Assembly (NCBI GenBank): GCA_040219575.1
Contig: JAVJSD010000091.1
Span: 29,631 to 93,630, forward strand
DNA length: 64,000 bases
Reading direction: 5' to 3'
Source: JAVJSD01 sp040219575
Lineage (GTDB): Bacteria; Planctomycetota; Planctomycetia; Pirellulales; Pirellulaceae
Shown here: one piece after another, positions 46,084 through 54,114 of the stretch
How the letters are laid out: the number at the start of each line of letters is the position of its first letter
Position numbering within the stretch: position 1 is the stretch's first letter
Position numbers and translations under genes: made by a program
The notes under the pieces: model-generated
The model's database searches: none
What the model saw: the letters and a program-made list of their open reading frames with translations, nothing else
What the model was told of the DNA's origin: nothing

Positions 46084-46575
46084 ATGATCGACTACCTCAA
46101 GCAAATCGTCGCCGCCCAGTTCGAGGCCTCGCTGTGCATGCTCAACGACTGCGTGCAGAAGTGCCCGGCGGAATCGTGGCCGCAGCCGGTCGGCAGCCGC
46201 GCCTTCTGGTTCGTGGCCTATCACGCGCTTTGCTACACCGACCTCTATCTCTCGCCCAGCGACGACGAATTCGAGCTGCGCGATTTCCACACGCCAGAAG
46301 ACGACCAGCCGTTCATCCCCGCCGCGGGCATCGTGTTCTCCCAGCAGCTGATTTCCGATTACCTGGCGATCTGCCGGCGGAAGGCGGGCGAAACGTTGGC
46401 GGCCGAGACGGACCAGTCGCTGCGGCGCGAGTCGGGCTTCCCCTGGCTTCCCTTCACGCGCGGCGAACTGCACCTTTACAACCTCCGCCACCTGCAGCAC
46501 CACACCGGCCAACTGAGCGCGGTGCTGCGTCGGCTCGGGCTTGAACCTCGCTGGGTGGGCAGCGGTTGGCGGTAG
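46084..46575 (+). CDS. DinB-like metal-binding helical protein
   Basis: This 163-residue four-helix protein resembles the DinB/YfiT family. Candidate metal-binding His residues are in FVAYHALCYTD (first), and LRHLQHHTGQLSAVLRRL (C-terminal HxxH-like). DinB-fold enzymes are thiol transferases or of unknown function. The start is internal to a short intergenic gap with no strong ribosome site. It ends 24 bases before the convergent kinase-like gene. Confidence 0.8.
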   Translation: MIDYLKQIVAAQFEASLCMLNDCVQKCPAESWPQPVGSRAFWFVAYHALCYTDLYLSPSDDEFELRDFHTPEDDQPFIPAAGIVFSQQLISDYLAICRRKAGETLAAETDQSLRRESGFPWLPFTRGELHLYNLRHLQHHTGQLSAVLRRLGLEPRWVGSGWR

Positions 46576-46599
46576 CGTCAGCCATGGCCCCCACTTGGA

Positions 46600-49500
46600 T
46601 CACGCAGCGCTCGCAGGAGGGGGTCGTTCCTCCGCGTCCTGCAACGCTTCTTCCGGCTTGTTCACTTTCTTGGAGTCGCCCCCCAGGTCCTTCAGCTGTT
46701 TCTCGTACATTTCCCGGTCGGCGGTCGTTTGCGAATCCTTGGCAAGGGCCTCCAGGCTTCTGTGAGCCTCGATGATCATCTGGTAGTAGAGTTTGTTCTC
46801 CTTGTTCTTGGCCAGCAGCACTTTCAGCCGATCGATTGCTTCGCGGAGACTATCGAGCTTCGCCAGCATCTGGCCGCGGCGCAGACACAGCAGCGCTCGG
46901 TATTCGTGCGCCCGTTGGAAGTTCTTCTGAAGTTCGAGGGCCGCGACCAAATCCTGTTCGGCGGCGTCGAACTGATTCTCCATCATGCGGCAGAACGCGC
47001 GGCCGGCCAGGGACACATGGTCCTGCTGCTGGCTGAGTTCAATGGCCTTCGTATAGGCGTCGTCGGCGCGATCGTAGAGGGCTCGGCGGCGGAAGGCGTC
47101 GCCGCATCGCTGGTGTGTTAGTCGTATGCGATCGGCGACTTGCTGGGCGACGGCGCCGTCGATCGGCTGCTGTTTGGCGGCTGTGAATTCATCGAGAGCC
47201 AGATCATAAAGCAGGCTGGCCTGATCGAAGCTGCCCGAGGAGAACACGCCGTCGGCCTTGGTGAGAAAAGCATCTCCCGCGGAGGAATGCAACTCGTACT
47301 TGGGCGTGTAGCCTTTGTTCAGCGCGGTGTCGTAGCTGTCGACCGCGGCGTCGTAGTTTTTCAGCACATAGTGAAACAGCCTGCCGCGCTCGGCGTAAGC
47401 GTTGGGATCGTCGGGATCGAGTTGGATCGCACGATTCAGGTCCAGCAGCGCGGCATCGCCTTGATCGGTCTCGACATAGAGCTTGGCCCGCCCCAACAGG
47501 TATTCCGGCCTTTCGGCGATCAGCAGCGCCTTGGCGAAGTCCTCGACGCCCAACTCGTACTTGCCGACCGCCTGGTGCGCCCAACCAAGCTCGGCGTGAA
47601 TCTCGGCGCGCGTGGGATCGAGCTCCACCGCGGCGGCTAGATCGGCGACGGCGTCGCCGTAGTTGTCCGTCCGCATGCGTTGCATGCCGCGAAGGTACCG
47701 GGCGTCGGCCAGCACGACGGCGGCCGGGTTGCTCGACTTGTCGAAGTCGTACGCCTTCTGGAAGTCGGCGACGGCGCGGTCGAAGTCGGACTTCTCCACG
47801 AATTGACGGCCTCGCTCCGTAAGGAGTTCGATCAACGCCGCGCGGACGCCCGCCGTCGACTGTCGGGCGAATGCGGCCTCGTAGTCAACGATCGCCGCAT
47901 CGCGAAGCTGCAGCTTTGCGTTGGCCGAGCCGCGCATCGCCAGGGCCTCCGCCGCCTCGTCGGATTCCGGCGCGGCCGTCAGAAACTTTGTGAAATCCTC
48001 CACCGACGCCTTCCAGTCCGCCGTCTGTTGGGCGAATTGCAACCTCGACTTGCCGCGGTGGTAAGCGGCCAGCGCATGTTCGCCGTCGAACGACAACACC
48101 TTGTCGAAATGCTCGACCGCCTCACGGTGGCGGTCGTCACTGGCCGCGGCGAGCCCTTGCTGCATCCAGTAGTCGGTGTTGGGAGCGAGCGCGATGCGCA
48201 TCTCGCGCTGCCGGAGTTGTTCGAGCGTCAGTTTCTCCGCCGCAAAGTCTTCATATCCAGGAGGATGGCTGACTTTGATCCGCCACGGCGCCGCATCGCC
48301 TGGCAATGCGAACTCCCCCTCCGTTGGTTTGAGCACGGCCCCGTTGACTTCCACACGGGCCTCGGCCGGCTGAACCGTCAGCAGCGGATTCAACACGATG
48401 GAACGCACGTCGAGCGTCTCGGACGCCTTGACGAGCTTCAATTTCTGGCGATGCGATTGATAGCCGGCGAGTTCGGCGACGAGTTCGGCCTCCCGGCCCA
48501 ACGCGTCGGGCTTGAAGCTCAGCTTGACCAATTCCGTTCCCTCGAAGCGTTTGAACTCAATGTCGCCATTGCTGCTGAGGCTGGCTTCCGCCGGCCTCAA
48601 ACTGAGCAGAATCGCCAATTCTCCCGGCGCAAGTTTGCCGCGAGTCGACGGCGAAGGAGGGCCTTCCTTGACAACGATCGGCTTCAACTCCACCAGCAGC
48701 TTGCGACTCGCGTTGGAGACGACGTGGACGAATTCGGCCGTCCCTTCCTTCGCCTCGAACTGGAACTGATGTTCGCCAGGGGTTACGGGATAGCCGCCCG
48801 ACTCGTCGGGCGCGGCCTTCTCGCCGTCGATCTTGACGATCACATTGCTGGACGCCGGCTGAAACTTGAACTCCACCACCACATTGCTCGAGCCCCATCC
48901 CAGAAGCGCCCACAAACCGAAGGCGATCAATGCAACCAACGCCATCACTCCCGCGCCGAGGGCGACCGTCATCCAGGGCGGCTTGGCGCCGCTCGATTTC
49001 GACTGCGGACGCGACACGACGCCGGACGGGTTGGCGGACGACTTTTTCGCGGGGGCGCCGGTCTTCTTGCGCGGCGTCGGCGGCGCGCTCGGCTGCGGCG
49101 CCGCGGCATCCGGCGCTCCAATCACGGGAGCTGTCGGCTCTGTGGGCCTTTTGGGGGCGTCTCGGGGCTCCTGCACAAATTGTCCGCCGAGCAGCGAGTC
49201 CTCCCCTCCGTCGACGATCGGCACAAGCGGCAGATCGCTGAGCATGGCGTACGCCGCGCTGGCTGTCTGGGGCCGGTCCGACGCCTGCTTTCGCAACAGC
49301 GCGTCCAGCAGCGTCGCCACATCGGCGGGAGCCCGAGGCGCCAGGGAGGCCGTCGGCGGCAGCGTTTCGTCGGAAGTGTGCCATCGCAGCCAACCCAGGC
49401 CGGACATTTGCTGATCGCCCGACATCACCGGAAATAGTTCATCGAACTTGGGGCCCAACAGCAACTCCAACGCGACAAATCCAAGGCAGTACAAGTCGAG

Positions 49501-50025
49501 CGTCGGCCCCACGTCGCCGAACTTGGCGTCGATCGCCTCGGGAGCGGCGTACTTCTCCACTTCGGGAGGCACCGGACCGTGCAGTTCGGCGCGTTGAAAG
49601 CTGCCCAATTTCAGACGTCCCCGGCGGCTGTAGAGCATCTTTCCCGGACGCACCTGGCCGTACAGCACGCCCTTGCCATGCAGGTAATTGAGCGCGCGAA
49701 GCGCCTGTTGCAGGACCGCCCGCACGCGGTAGGGCGGCATCGGCTCGCGGTGCACCAAATCCTCCAAGCTTCCTTCGAGCAATTCGGTCACGACCATCCG
49801 CTTTGGCTCGTCGATGTCGTACACGTTGAGCAAGCTTTCGTAGTCCAAGCTCGCCACGTAGCGGGCCTCCGTCAGAAAGGCCTGCACCTTGCGGGCGTCC
49901 TCGCGCGCCGACTCGTCAAGCTCCTTGATCGCCACGGAGCGCTCCAACTCAACATCCCAGCCCGTCCACACGACCGTGCTTTGTCCGCGGCCGATCTTGT
50001 CAAGTTTTTCGAATTGGTCGGTCAT
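46600..50025 (-). CDS. Membrane-anchored Ser/Thr kinase-like pseudokinase with PEGA-like and TPR repeats
   Basis: This 1141-residue protein has an N-terminal kinase-like domain (about 1-265) and a Pro/Ala/Lys linker. One membrane helix (about 352-377), PEGA-like beta repeats, and a C-terminal array of TPRs (from about 620) follow. The ATP lysine (K34 in VAIKELDE), the glycine loop IGRGQSTVVW and the APE motif (KYAAPEA) are kept. The catalytic loop reads GVLYGQVRPGKML where HRDxKPxN is expected, and the DFG site reads LGSFQR. So the catalytic Asp, Lys and Asn and the metal-binding Asp are lost, and it is probably inactive. It diverges from the second CpaF-type gene, so it is likely a scaffold or regulator for the Tad-type locus. 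Confidence 0.88.
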   Translation of the reverse strand: MTDQFEKLDKIGRGQSTVVWTGWDVELERSVAIKELDESAREDARKVQAFLTEARYVASLDYESLLNVYDIDEPKRMVVTELLEGSLEDLVHREPMPPYRVRAVLQQALRALNYLHGKGVLYGQVRPGKMLYSRRGRLKLGSFQRAELHGPVPPEVEKYAAPEAIDAKFGDVGPTLDLYCLGFVALELLLGPKFDELFPVMSGDQQMSGLGWLRWHTSDETLPPTASLAPRAPADVATLLDALLRKQASDRPQTASAAYAMLSDLPLVPIVDGGEDSLLGGQFVQEPRDAPKRPTEPTAPVIGAPDAAAPQPSAPPTPRKKTGAPAKKSSANPSGVVSRPQSKSSGAKPPWMTVALGAGVMALVALIAFGLWALLGWGSSNVVVEFKFQPASSNVIVKIDGEKAAPDESGGYPVTPGEHQFQFEAKEGTAEFVHVVSNASRKLLVELKPIVVKEGPPSPSTRGKLAPGELAILLSLRPAEASLSSNGDIEFKRFEGTELVKLSFKPDALGREAELVAELAGYQSHRQKLKLVKASETLDVRSIVLNPLLTVQPAEARVEVNGAVLKPTEGEFALPGDAAPWRIKVSHPPGYEDFAAEKLTLEQLRQREMRIALAPNTDYWMQQGLAAASDDRHREAVEHFDKVLSFDGEHALAAYHRGKSRLQFAQQTADWKASVEDFTKFLTAAPESDEAAEALAMRGSANAKLQLRDAAIVDYEAAFARQSTAGVRAALIELLTERGRQFVEKSDFDRAVADFQKAYDFDKSSNPAAVVLADARYLRGMQRMRTDNYGDAVADLAAAVELDPTRAEIHAELGWAHQAVGKYELGVEDFAKALLIAERPEYLLGRAKLYVETDQGDAALLDLNRAIQLDPDDPNAYAERGRLFHYVLKNYDAAVDSYDTALNKGYTPKYELHSSAGDAFLTKADGVFSSGSFDQASLLYDLALDEFTAAKQQPIDGAVAQQVADRIRLTHQRCGDAFRRRALYDRADDAYTKAIELSQQQDHVSLAGRAFCRMMENQFDAAEQDLVAALELQKNFQRAHEYRALLCLRRGQMLAKLDSLREAIDRLKVLLAKNKENKLYYQMIIEAHRSLEALAKDSQTTADREMYEKQLKDLGGDSKKVNKPEEALQDAEERPPPASAA

Positions 50026-50206
50026 GGCGGTAACTTTCCAGTAGGTCGTACTAGGTAGCGGTTGACAGGAGGTGAGCATCGCCGTCGTCGATCAACGCTG
50101 CCCTGCAGCGCATTGACTTGACGCACGGCCGCATTACGCTGATTGGCACGAAGTTCGCCGGCGAACGCGAACTGACGGAGGCCCAATTCCGCGAAAGCAG
50201 CGCCCC
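50026..50206. promoter_or_regulatory. Divergent promoter region between pseudokinase and cpaF-like genes
   Basis: This 181-base gap should hold two back-to-back promoters. An AGGAGGTGAGC ribosome-site-like sequence at about 50066-50076 leads only to a short frame, so it is not used by the CpaF gene, whose own ribosome site is weak. No palindromic operator is obvious. Confidence 0.35.
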
Positions 50207-51364
50207 ATGGAACGCAAGCAAATCTACGGCGAAACGTTGAAGTACTTTTTGGGGCCGATCTTCGGTCTGCTGGAAGATCCCGACGTTTCGGAGGTGCTGG
50301 TCAACGGATTTGACACGATCTACTTCGAGAAGGCGGGGCGTCTGCATCGTTCCGAAGCGAAGTTCCCCGACGAGAAATTCCTCCGGGCGGCCGCCACGAA
50401 CATCGCCGAGTACGTCAACCGTACGGTCGGCGAAGGGCGGCATAGCATGGACGCCCGCTTGCCCGACGGCAGTCGCGTTCACGTCATCATGCCGCCCAGC
50501 AGCCGCCAAGGCGTCTGTCTCTCGATCCGCAAGTTCCGCAAGGCGTCGTTCAGTCTCGATCGCCTGGTCGAGTGGGGCAGCATCACGCCCGAAGCGGCGG
50601 AATTTCTGCGGATGATCGTCCTGTTGCACAAGAACACCATCATTTCGGGCGGCACCGGCTCGGGAAAGACGTCGCTGCTGAACTCGCTGTCGGCCGTAAT
50701 CCCGGAGTACGAGCGGATCATTGTGATCGAGGATAGCTCGGAATTGCAATTGCAGCAGCCTCATACCGTCTATCTCGAAGCGCAGCCGGGCGGCGAAGGA
50801 CGCGAGCAGGTCACGATTCGCGATCTGTTCGTCGATTCGTTGCGGATGCGTCCCGACCGCATCGTGGTCGGCGAGGTGCGTCGCGGCGAGGCGTTGGATT
50901 TGATTCAATCGATGATCTCGGGACATGAAGGATCGCTGACGACGGTCCACGCGACCACACCGCGCGACGCCGCCACGCGGCTCGAGACGTTGTGCATGTT
51001 GAGCGACGTTTCGTTGCCGGTGCACGTGGCCCGAGTGCAGGTGGCGGCCGCCGTGCAGGCCGTCGTGCAGATCGCCCGCATGAGCGACGGCTCGCGCCGC
51101 GTGACGGCGATCTCGGAATGCCTCGGCCTCAATGACGCGAACGACTATCGCTTCGAGGACATCTATCGTTTTCGCGGACGGGGACGCGACGACGACGGCC
51201 GCCTGCTCGGTGAACTGCAGTGGACCGGGTATCGCCCTTCGTTCGCTGAGGAGGTCTCGCAGTTGGGATTGGACGACCATGTAAAACTTTCGGCGCGGGT
51301 GTTCGCCCAGGCGGCGGACGAGGACGCTCCTCCGGATTCGAGCCTGGCGGGCGATGGCGGCTAG
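50207..51364 (+). CDS. CpaF/TadA-type pilus ATPase (stand-alone)
   Basis: This 385-residue protein is a VirB11/CpaF-type secretion ATPase. The Walker A motif GGTGSGKTS lies at residues 148-156, with the acidic IVIEDSSELQ block, the Walker B-like region RPDRIVVGEVRRGEALDL, and the His-box SGHEGSLTTVHA. It lacks the long N-terminal part of the FHA-CpaF fusion at 54111. It lies on the opposite strand to the rest of the Tad-type genes and is convergent with the FHA-like gene (4-base overlap of 3' ends). The stretch after about residue 330 is low-complexity and acidic. Two CpaF paralogs in one locus is unusual. Confidence 0.88.
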   Translation: MERKQIYGETLKYFLGPIFGLLEDPDVSEVLVNGFDTIYFEKAGRLHRSEAKFPDEKFLRAAATNIAEYVNRTVGEGRHSMDARLPDGSRVHVIMPPSSRQGVCLSIRKFRKASFSLDRLVEWGSITPEAAEFLRMIVLLHKNTIISGGTGSGKTSLLNSLSAVIPEYERIIVIEDSSELQLQQPHTVYLEAQPGGEGREQVTIRDLFVDSLRMRPDRIVVGEVRRGEALDLIQSMISGHEGSLTTVHATTPRDAATRLETLCMLSDVSLPVHVARVQVAAAVQAVVQIARMSDGSRRVTAISECLGLNDANDYRFEDIYRFRGRGRDDDGRLLGELQWTGYRPSFAEEVSQLGLDDHVKLSARVFAQAADEDAPPDSSLAGDGG

Positions 51365-52200
51365 CGCTCCTCGACTTGAGCCAGATAGTAATTGATGTAG
51401 CGTGTCAGCGACGGTCCATAGTCAAACATCTGGCCGTTGCGGTTGATCGTCAATTCACCGCGTTCGGTCGTCTGCCTCGCAAGTTCGGCGCGCAGGCGGT
51501 GAAGCCGGCGGCGCGCCAACGTGGCGTCGCCGCGTTGGACGGCCTGCTGCGCCTCCTGGAGGTATATGACCAAATCACTCGGCATTTCCGACTTGTATTT
51601 CAAAAGTTCCGCCGGAATATTCGGGGGCGTTGCCAGAGGGTCGCCCGATTGGGCGGCGGGGGGCTTGAGCAACATGAATCCGATGCCCCCCAGCATCAGC
51701 AGGGCGAGCACGAAACAGACCCCGCCCACGAGCAGTTGGGGATCCAGCGACGCTTTCTCCTGCTTCGCCTCTCCGGCCGCCTGCTGCTCGTCGGACTTTT
51801 GCTCCTCGATCGCCTGTTGTTCCGCTCGCTCGATCTCCCGTTTTTGCTGATAGGCCTTGAGAACGGTGTTGTCCCGCGCCTGGCGGGTGGGCGCCGCCGA
51901 ACCGTCGATCACCAGGCAGACCGACACGTCCGGGGCCACCAGCAACGTCTCGCGATCTTGCCAGGATTCCGACGCGCCGGGCGCGATCGTCCGCTCGGCC
52001 AGCATCAGCGGCGACTCGGTGCGATTGTGCACGACGTAGCCGCCGTCGCGGTATTGGATGGTCGCCGCGTGAGAGGCCACCAGCGACGAACGGATCAGAA
52101 CGTCGCAACTTTCGTTGCTGCCCACGCGCAGCACGGGCTTCTCAATCCAGAACTCCGCCGTCTCATCGCCGTTGTAGTAGACTTCGATGTGCGCCGGCAT
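51361..52200 (-). CDS. FHA-like membrane-anchored protein
   Basis: This 279-residue protein has an N-terminal FHA-like domain (about 1-100: KPVLRVGSNESCDVLIRSS...HAATI), a Gln/Glu-rich coiled coil (about 113-150), one membrane helix (about 155-178), and a C-terminal charged domain with an Arg-rich repeat. In canonical FHA domains the Gly is followed by Arg; here it is Ser (GSNES), so phosphopeptide binding is doubtful. The His is kept. The start at 52200 has GAAGGAAAC upstream. It is the last gene of the leftward Tad-type operon, 50 bases after tadC. Confidence 0.7.
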   Translation of the reverse strand: MPAHIEVYYNGDETAEFWIEKPVLRVGSNESCDVLIRSSLVASHAATIQYRDGGYVVHNRTESPLMLAERTIAPGASESWQDRETLLVAPDVSVCLVIDGSAAPTRQARDNTVLKAYQQKREIERAEQQAIEEQKSDEQQAAGEAKQEKASLDPQLLVGGVCFVLALLMLGGIGFMLLKPPAAQSGDPLATPPNIPAELLKYKSEMPSDLVIYLQEAQQAVQRGDATLARRRLHRLRAELARQTTERGELTINRNGQMFDYGPSLTRYINYYLAQVEER

Positions 52201-52250
52201 GTTTCCTTCACCCTGATTGCGTATTCGACTGGCGTCCGTCGCCGCGTGGT

Positions 52251-53186
52251 TTACAACCCAAAGCCGCCGCCGAACACTACCGGCAGCAGAATCGGCCCCA
52301 AAATGACGATCACGCAGGCGAGCATGATCAACAGGTTGGGGCCGGTCATTTTCACTTCCGCCTCCTTGGCCGCCTTCTCTCCCCACTGAGTTCGCTTCAG
52401 CCGCATCTGGTCGGACTGCGTCTTGAGGATCGCGCTCAGCGGCGTCCCCAATTCCTCGCCCTTGCAAATGGCGAACACAAGATCCCCTGTATCCTCGTCC
52501 TTCATCCGTTCTTTGAGCGCCATCAGCGCCTCGCGTCTTGTGCGGCCCAGCGCCAATTGTTGAACGACGCGATTGAGCTCCTCGCCGAGAGGATGCCCCA
52601 GGTTCTCCTTGGCGACGACGCGAACGGCGTCCTGGAAGTTGGCGCCCGCCTCGAGCAGCAAGGCCAGCACGTCGATGGCGTAGGGCAGCCGATGCTGAAA
52701 TGCGGACCGCCGCGCCGCGGCCGCACTGGGAAGTCCGTACGCCGCCACGGCGTAATTCACCAACCCCACGATCACGCCGATCAATGCGGCGAGCAGCACG
52801 TTGAAGAAGATCGAAGCGCCGGCGAAACAGACCAGGACGAACAGGAGGCTTTCGGTCAGCTTGGTCGCCAGGTACTCCTCCGGCATCCACGGCAAGCGGG
52901 CTTTCGCCACCAGCAGGTCGAGCGCGTCCCTCTCGCGTTGCTCGGGCGACATGGCCCCGCGGACGATCCGCGCCAGTTCGACGATCAGCGGCTCGAACAG
53001 GCGGTAAGTCGCATTGCCCTCGCGCAGCGATTCAACTCGCTTCTCCTCGAGCGGATCGACGCTGGTCGCCCGTCGCCGGGAAAGCACGACGCCGCCGATG
53101 GCCCAAGCCAAAAAACCCCAGGCGAAGGCGGTTGCTCCCAGGGCGGCCCAGGACAGCGGATCGAGTTGTTCGGTGAAGATGTCCAT
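52251..53186 (-). CDS. TadC-like type II/IV pilus inner-membrane protein
   Basis: This 311-residue protein is of the GspF/TadC type. It has an N-terminal membrane segment (about 13-35), a T2SSF-like domain (about 170-270, with LPYAIDVLALLLEAGANFQDAV and FAICKGEELGTPLSAIL), and two further membrane segments (about 115-152 and 282-305). It forms the inner-membrane platform with TadB. It follows tadB by 79 bases. Confidence 0.85.
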   Translation of the reverse strand: MDIFTEQLDPLSWAALGATAFAWGFLAWAIGGVVLSRRRATSVDPLEEKRVESLREGNATYRLFEPLIVELARIVRGAMSPEQRERDALDLLVAKARLPWMPEEYLATKLTESLLFVLVCFAGASIFFNVLLAALIGVIVGLVNYAVAAYGLPSAAAARRSAFQHRLPYAIDVLALLLEAGANFQDAVRVVAKENLGHPLGEELNRVVQQLALGRTRREALMALKERMKDEDTGDLVFAICKGEELGTPLSAILKTQSDQMRLKRTQWGEKAAKEAEVKMTGPNLLIMLACVIVILGPILLPVVFGGGFGL

Positions 53187-53265
53187 CGTTGTTTGTCTCG
53201 AGTTCTACAGCCTGCTCTTGACGCGCCGCCACGTCGAAGTACTTTCGCCCGCCGGCGGCGGTCGA

Positions 53266-54114
53266 CTAAAACTTGATCGTGAGAATCTGTCGGCTCCAGG
53301 CGATCGACACGGAGATGAGGATCAAGGAGAAAACCAGCAGTCCTTGTCCGGGCAGCGTCGTGAACATGAGTCGCGTGCCGGACGGATGCAGCAGCGCCAT
53401 CACGGTCAGGAAGATCAGCGGAAAAATCGCCAGCACCCAAATCACTTTTCGCCCGGCGGCCGTTTCCGAGTCGACCCGACGCTCGAGTCGCTGTGTTTCG
53501 CCCACGCTCTTGCCGATCCGTTCGAGGATCTCCGTGACTTGCCCGCCCTGCTCCAGGCAGGTGACGATCGTCAGGCCGAAGATCGAGAAGGTGTCGATGT
53601 CGAGTCGGTCCTTGGCGGTGTTGATCGCCTCGGCCAGCGGGATGCCGCCCTGGTGGTCGCGCCAAATGCGTTGCAGTTCGAACGACAGCGGCATGGGCGC
53701 CTCGTCGGCCGCAGACTGCATCGCCAGATCGAGCGACAACCCGGCTCGGGCGGCGTTGGCCATGCCGATGCAGGCCCCCACGATCTGGTCGCGCAACAGC
53801 CGTCGATGGCGTTTGACCAGGTAGCTCAGCCAGAGCCGCGGCAAGGCGCAAATCACGACGGCGGCGGCCAGCGCCAACAGCGGCATCTGAAACACCAGCA
53901 GCAGAACGACCGAACCGAACAAGAGAAAGCCGCACCAGCGCAGTGTGACGTAGACCTGCTCGCGCTCCAAATGGGCGGCCTCCAGCGACGGCCACATGTC
54001 GCGCAGATAAAGCCAGGTCAAGGCGTCCCAGGCGCGAATCACAGGATAGATGCCCACGGCCACCGCCAAAAAGACACTTGCCGTGCACAGGATTTGTAGA
54101 AGTTCGTCGGTCAT
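53266..54114 (-). CDS. TadB-like pilus inner-membrane protein
   Basis: This 282-residue GspF-type protein has membrane segments at about 5-25, 55-90 and near the C-terminus, with a T2SSF-like region (RDQIVGACIGMANAARAGLS and TIVTCLEQGGQVTEIL). Its ATG at 54114 shares ATGA with the stop of the upstream FHA-CpaF gene. It is the TadB partner of tadC. Confidence 0.85.
   Translation of the reverse strand: MTDELLQILCTASVFLAVAVGIYPVIRAWDALTWLYLRDMWPSLEAAHLEREQVYVTLRWCGFLLFGSVVLLLVFQMPLLALAAAVVICALPRLWLSYLVKRHRRLLRDQIVGACIGMANAARAGLSLDLAMQSAADEAPMPLSFELQRIWRDHQGGIPLAEAINTAKDRLDIDTFSIFGLTIVTCLEQGGQVTEILERIGKSVGETQRLERRVDSETAAGRKVIWVLAIFPLIFLTVMALLHPSGTRLMFTTLPGQGLLVFSLILISVSIAWSRQILTIKF

Noticed and set aside
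47680..49437. 585-residue open frame on the plus strand
   Set aside because: Antisense to the pseudokinase gene, with Arg-rich and His-rich composition and no ribosome site.
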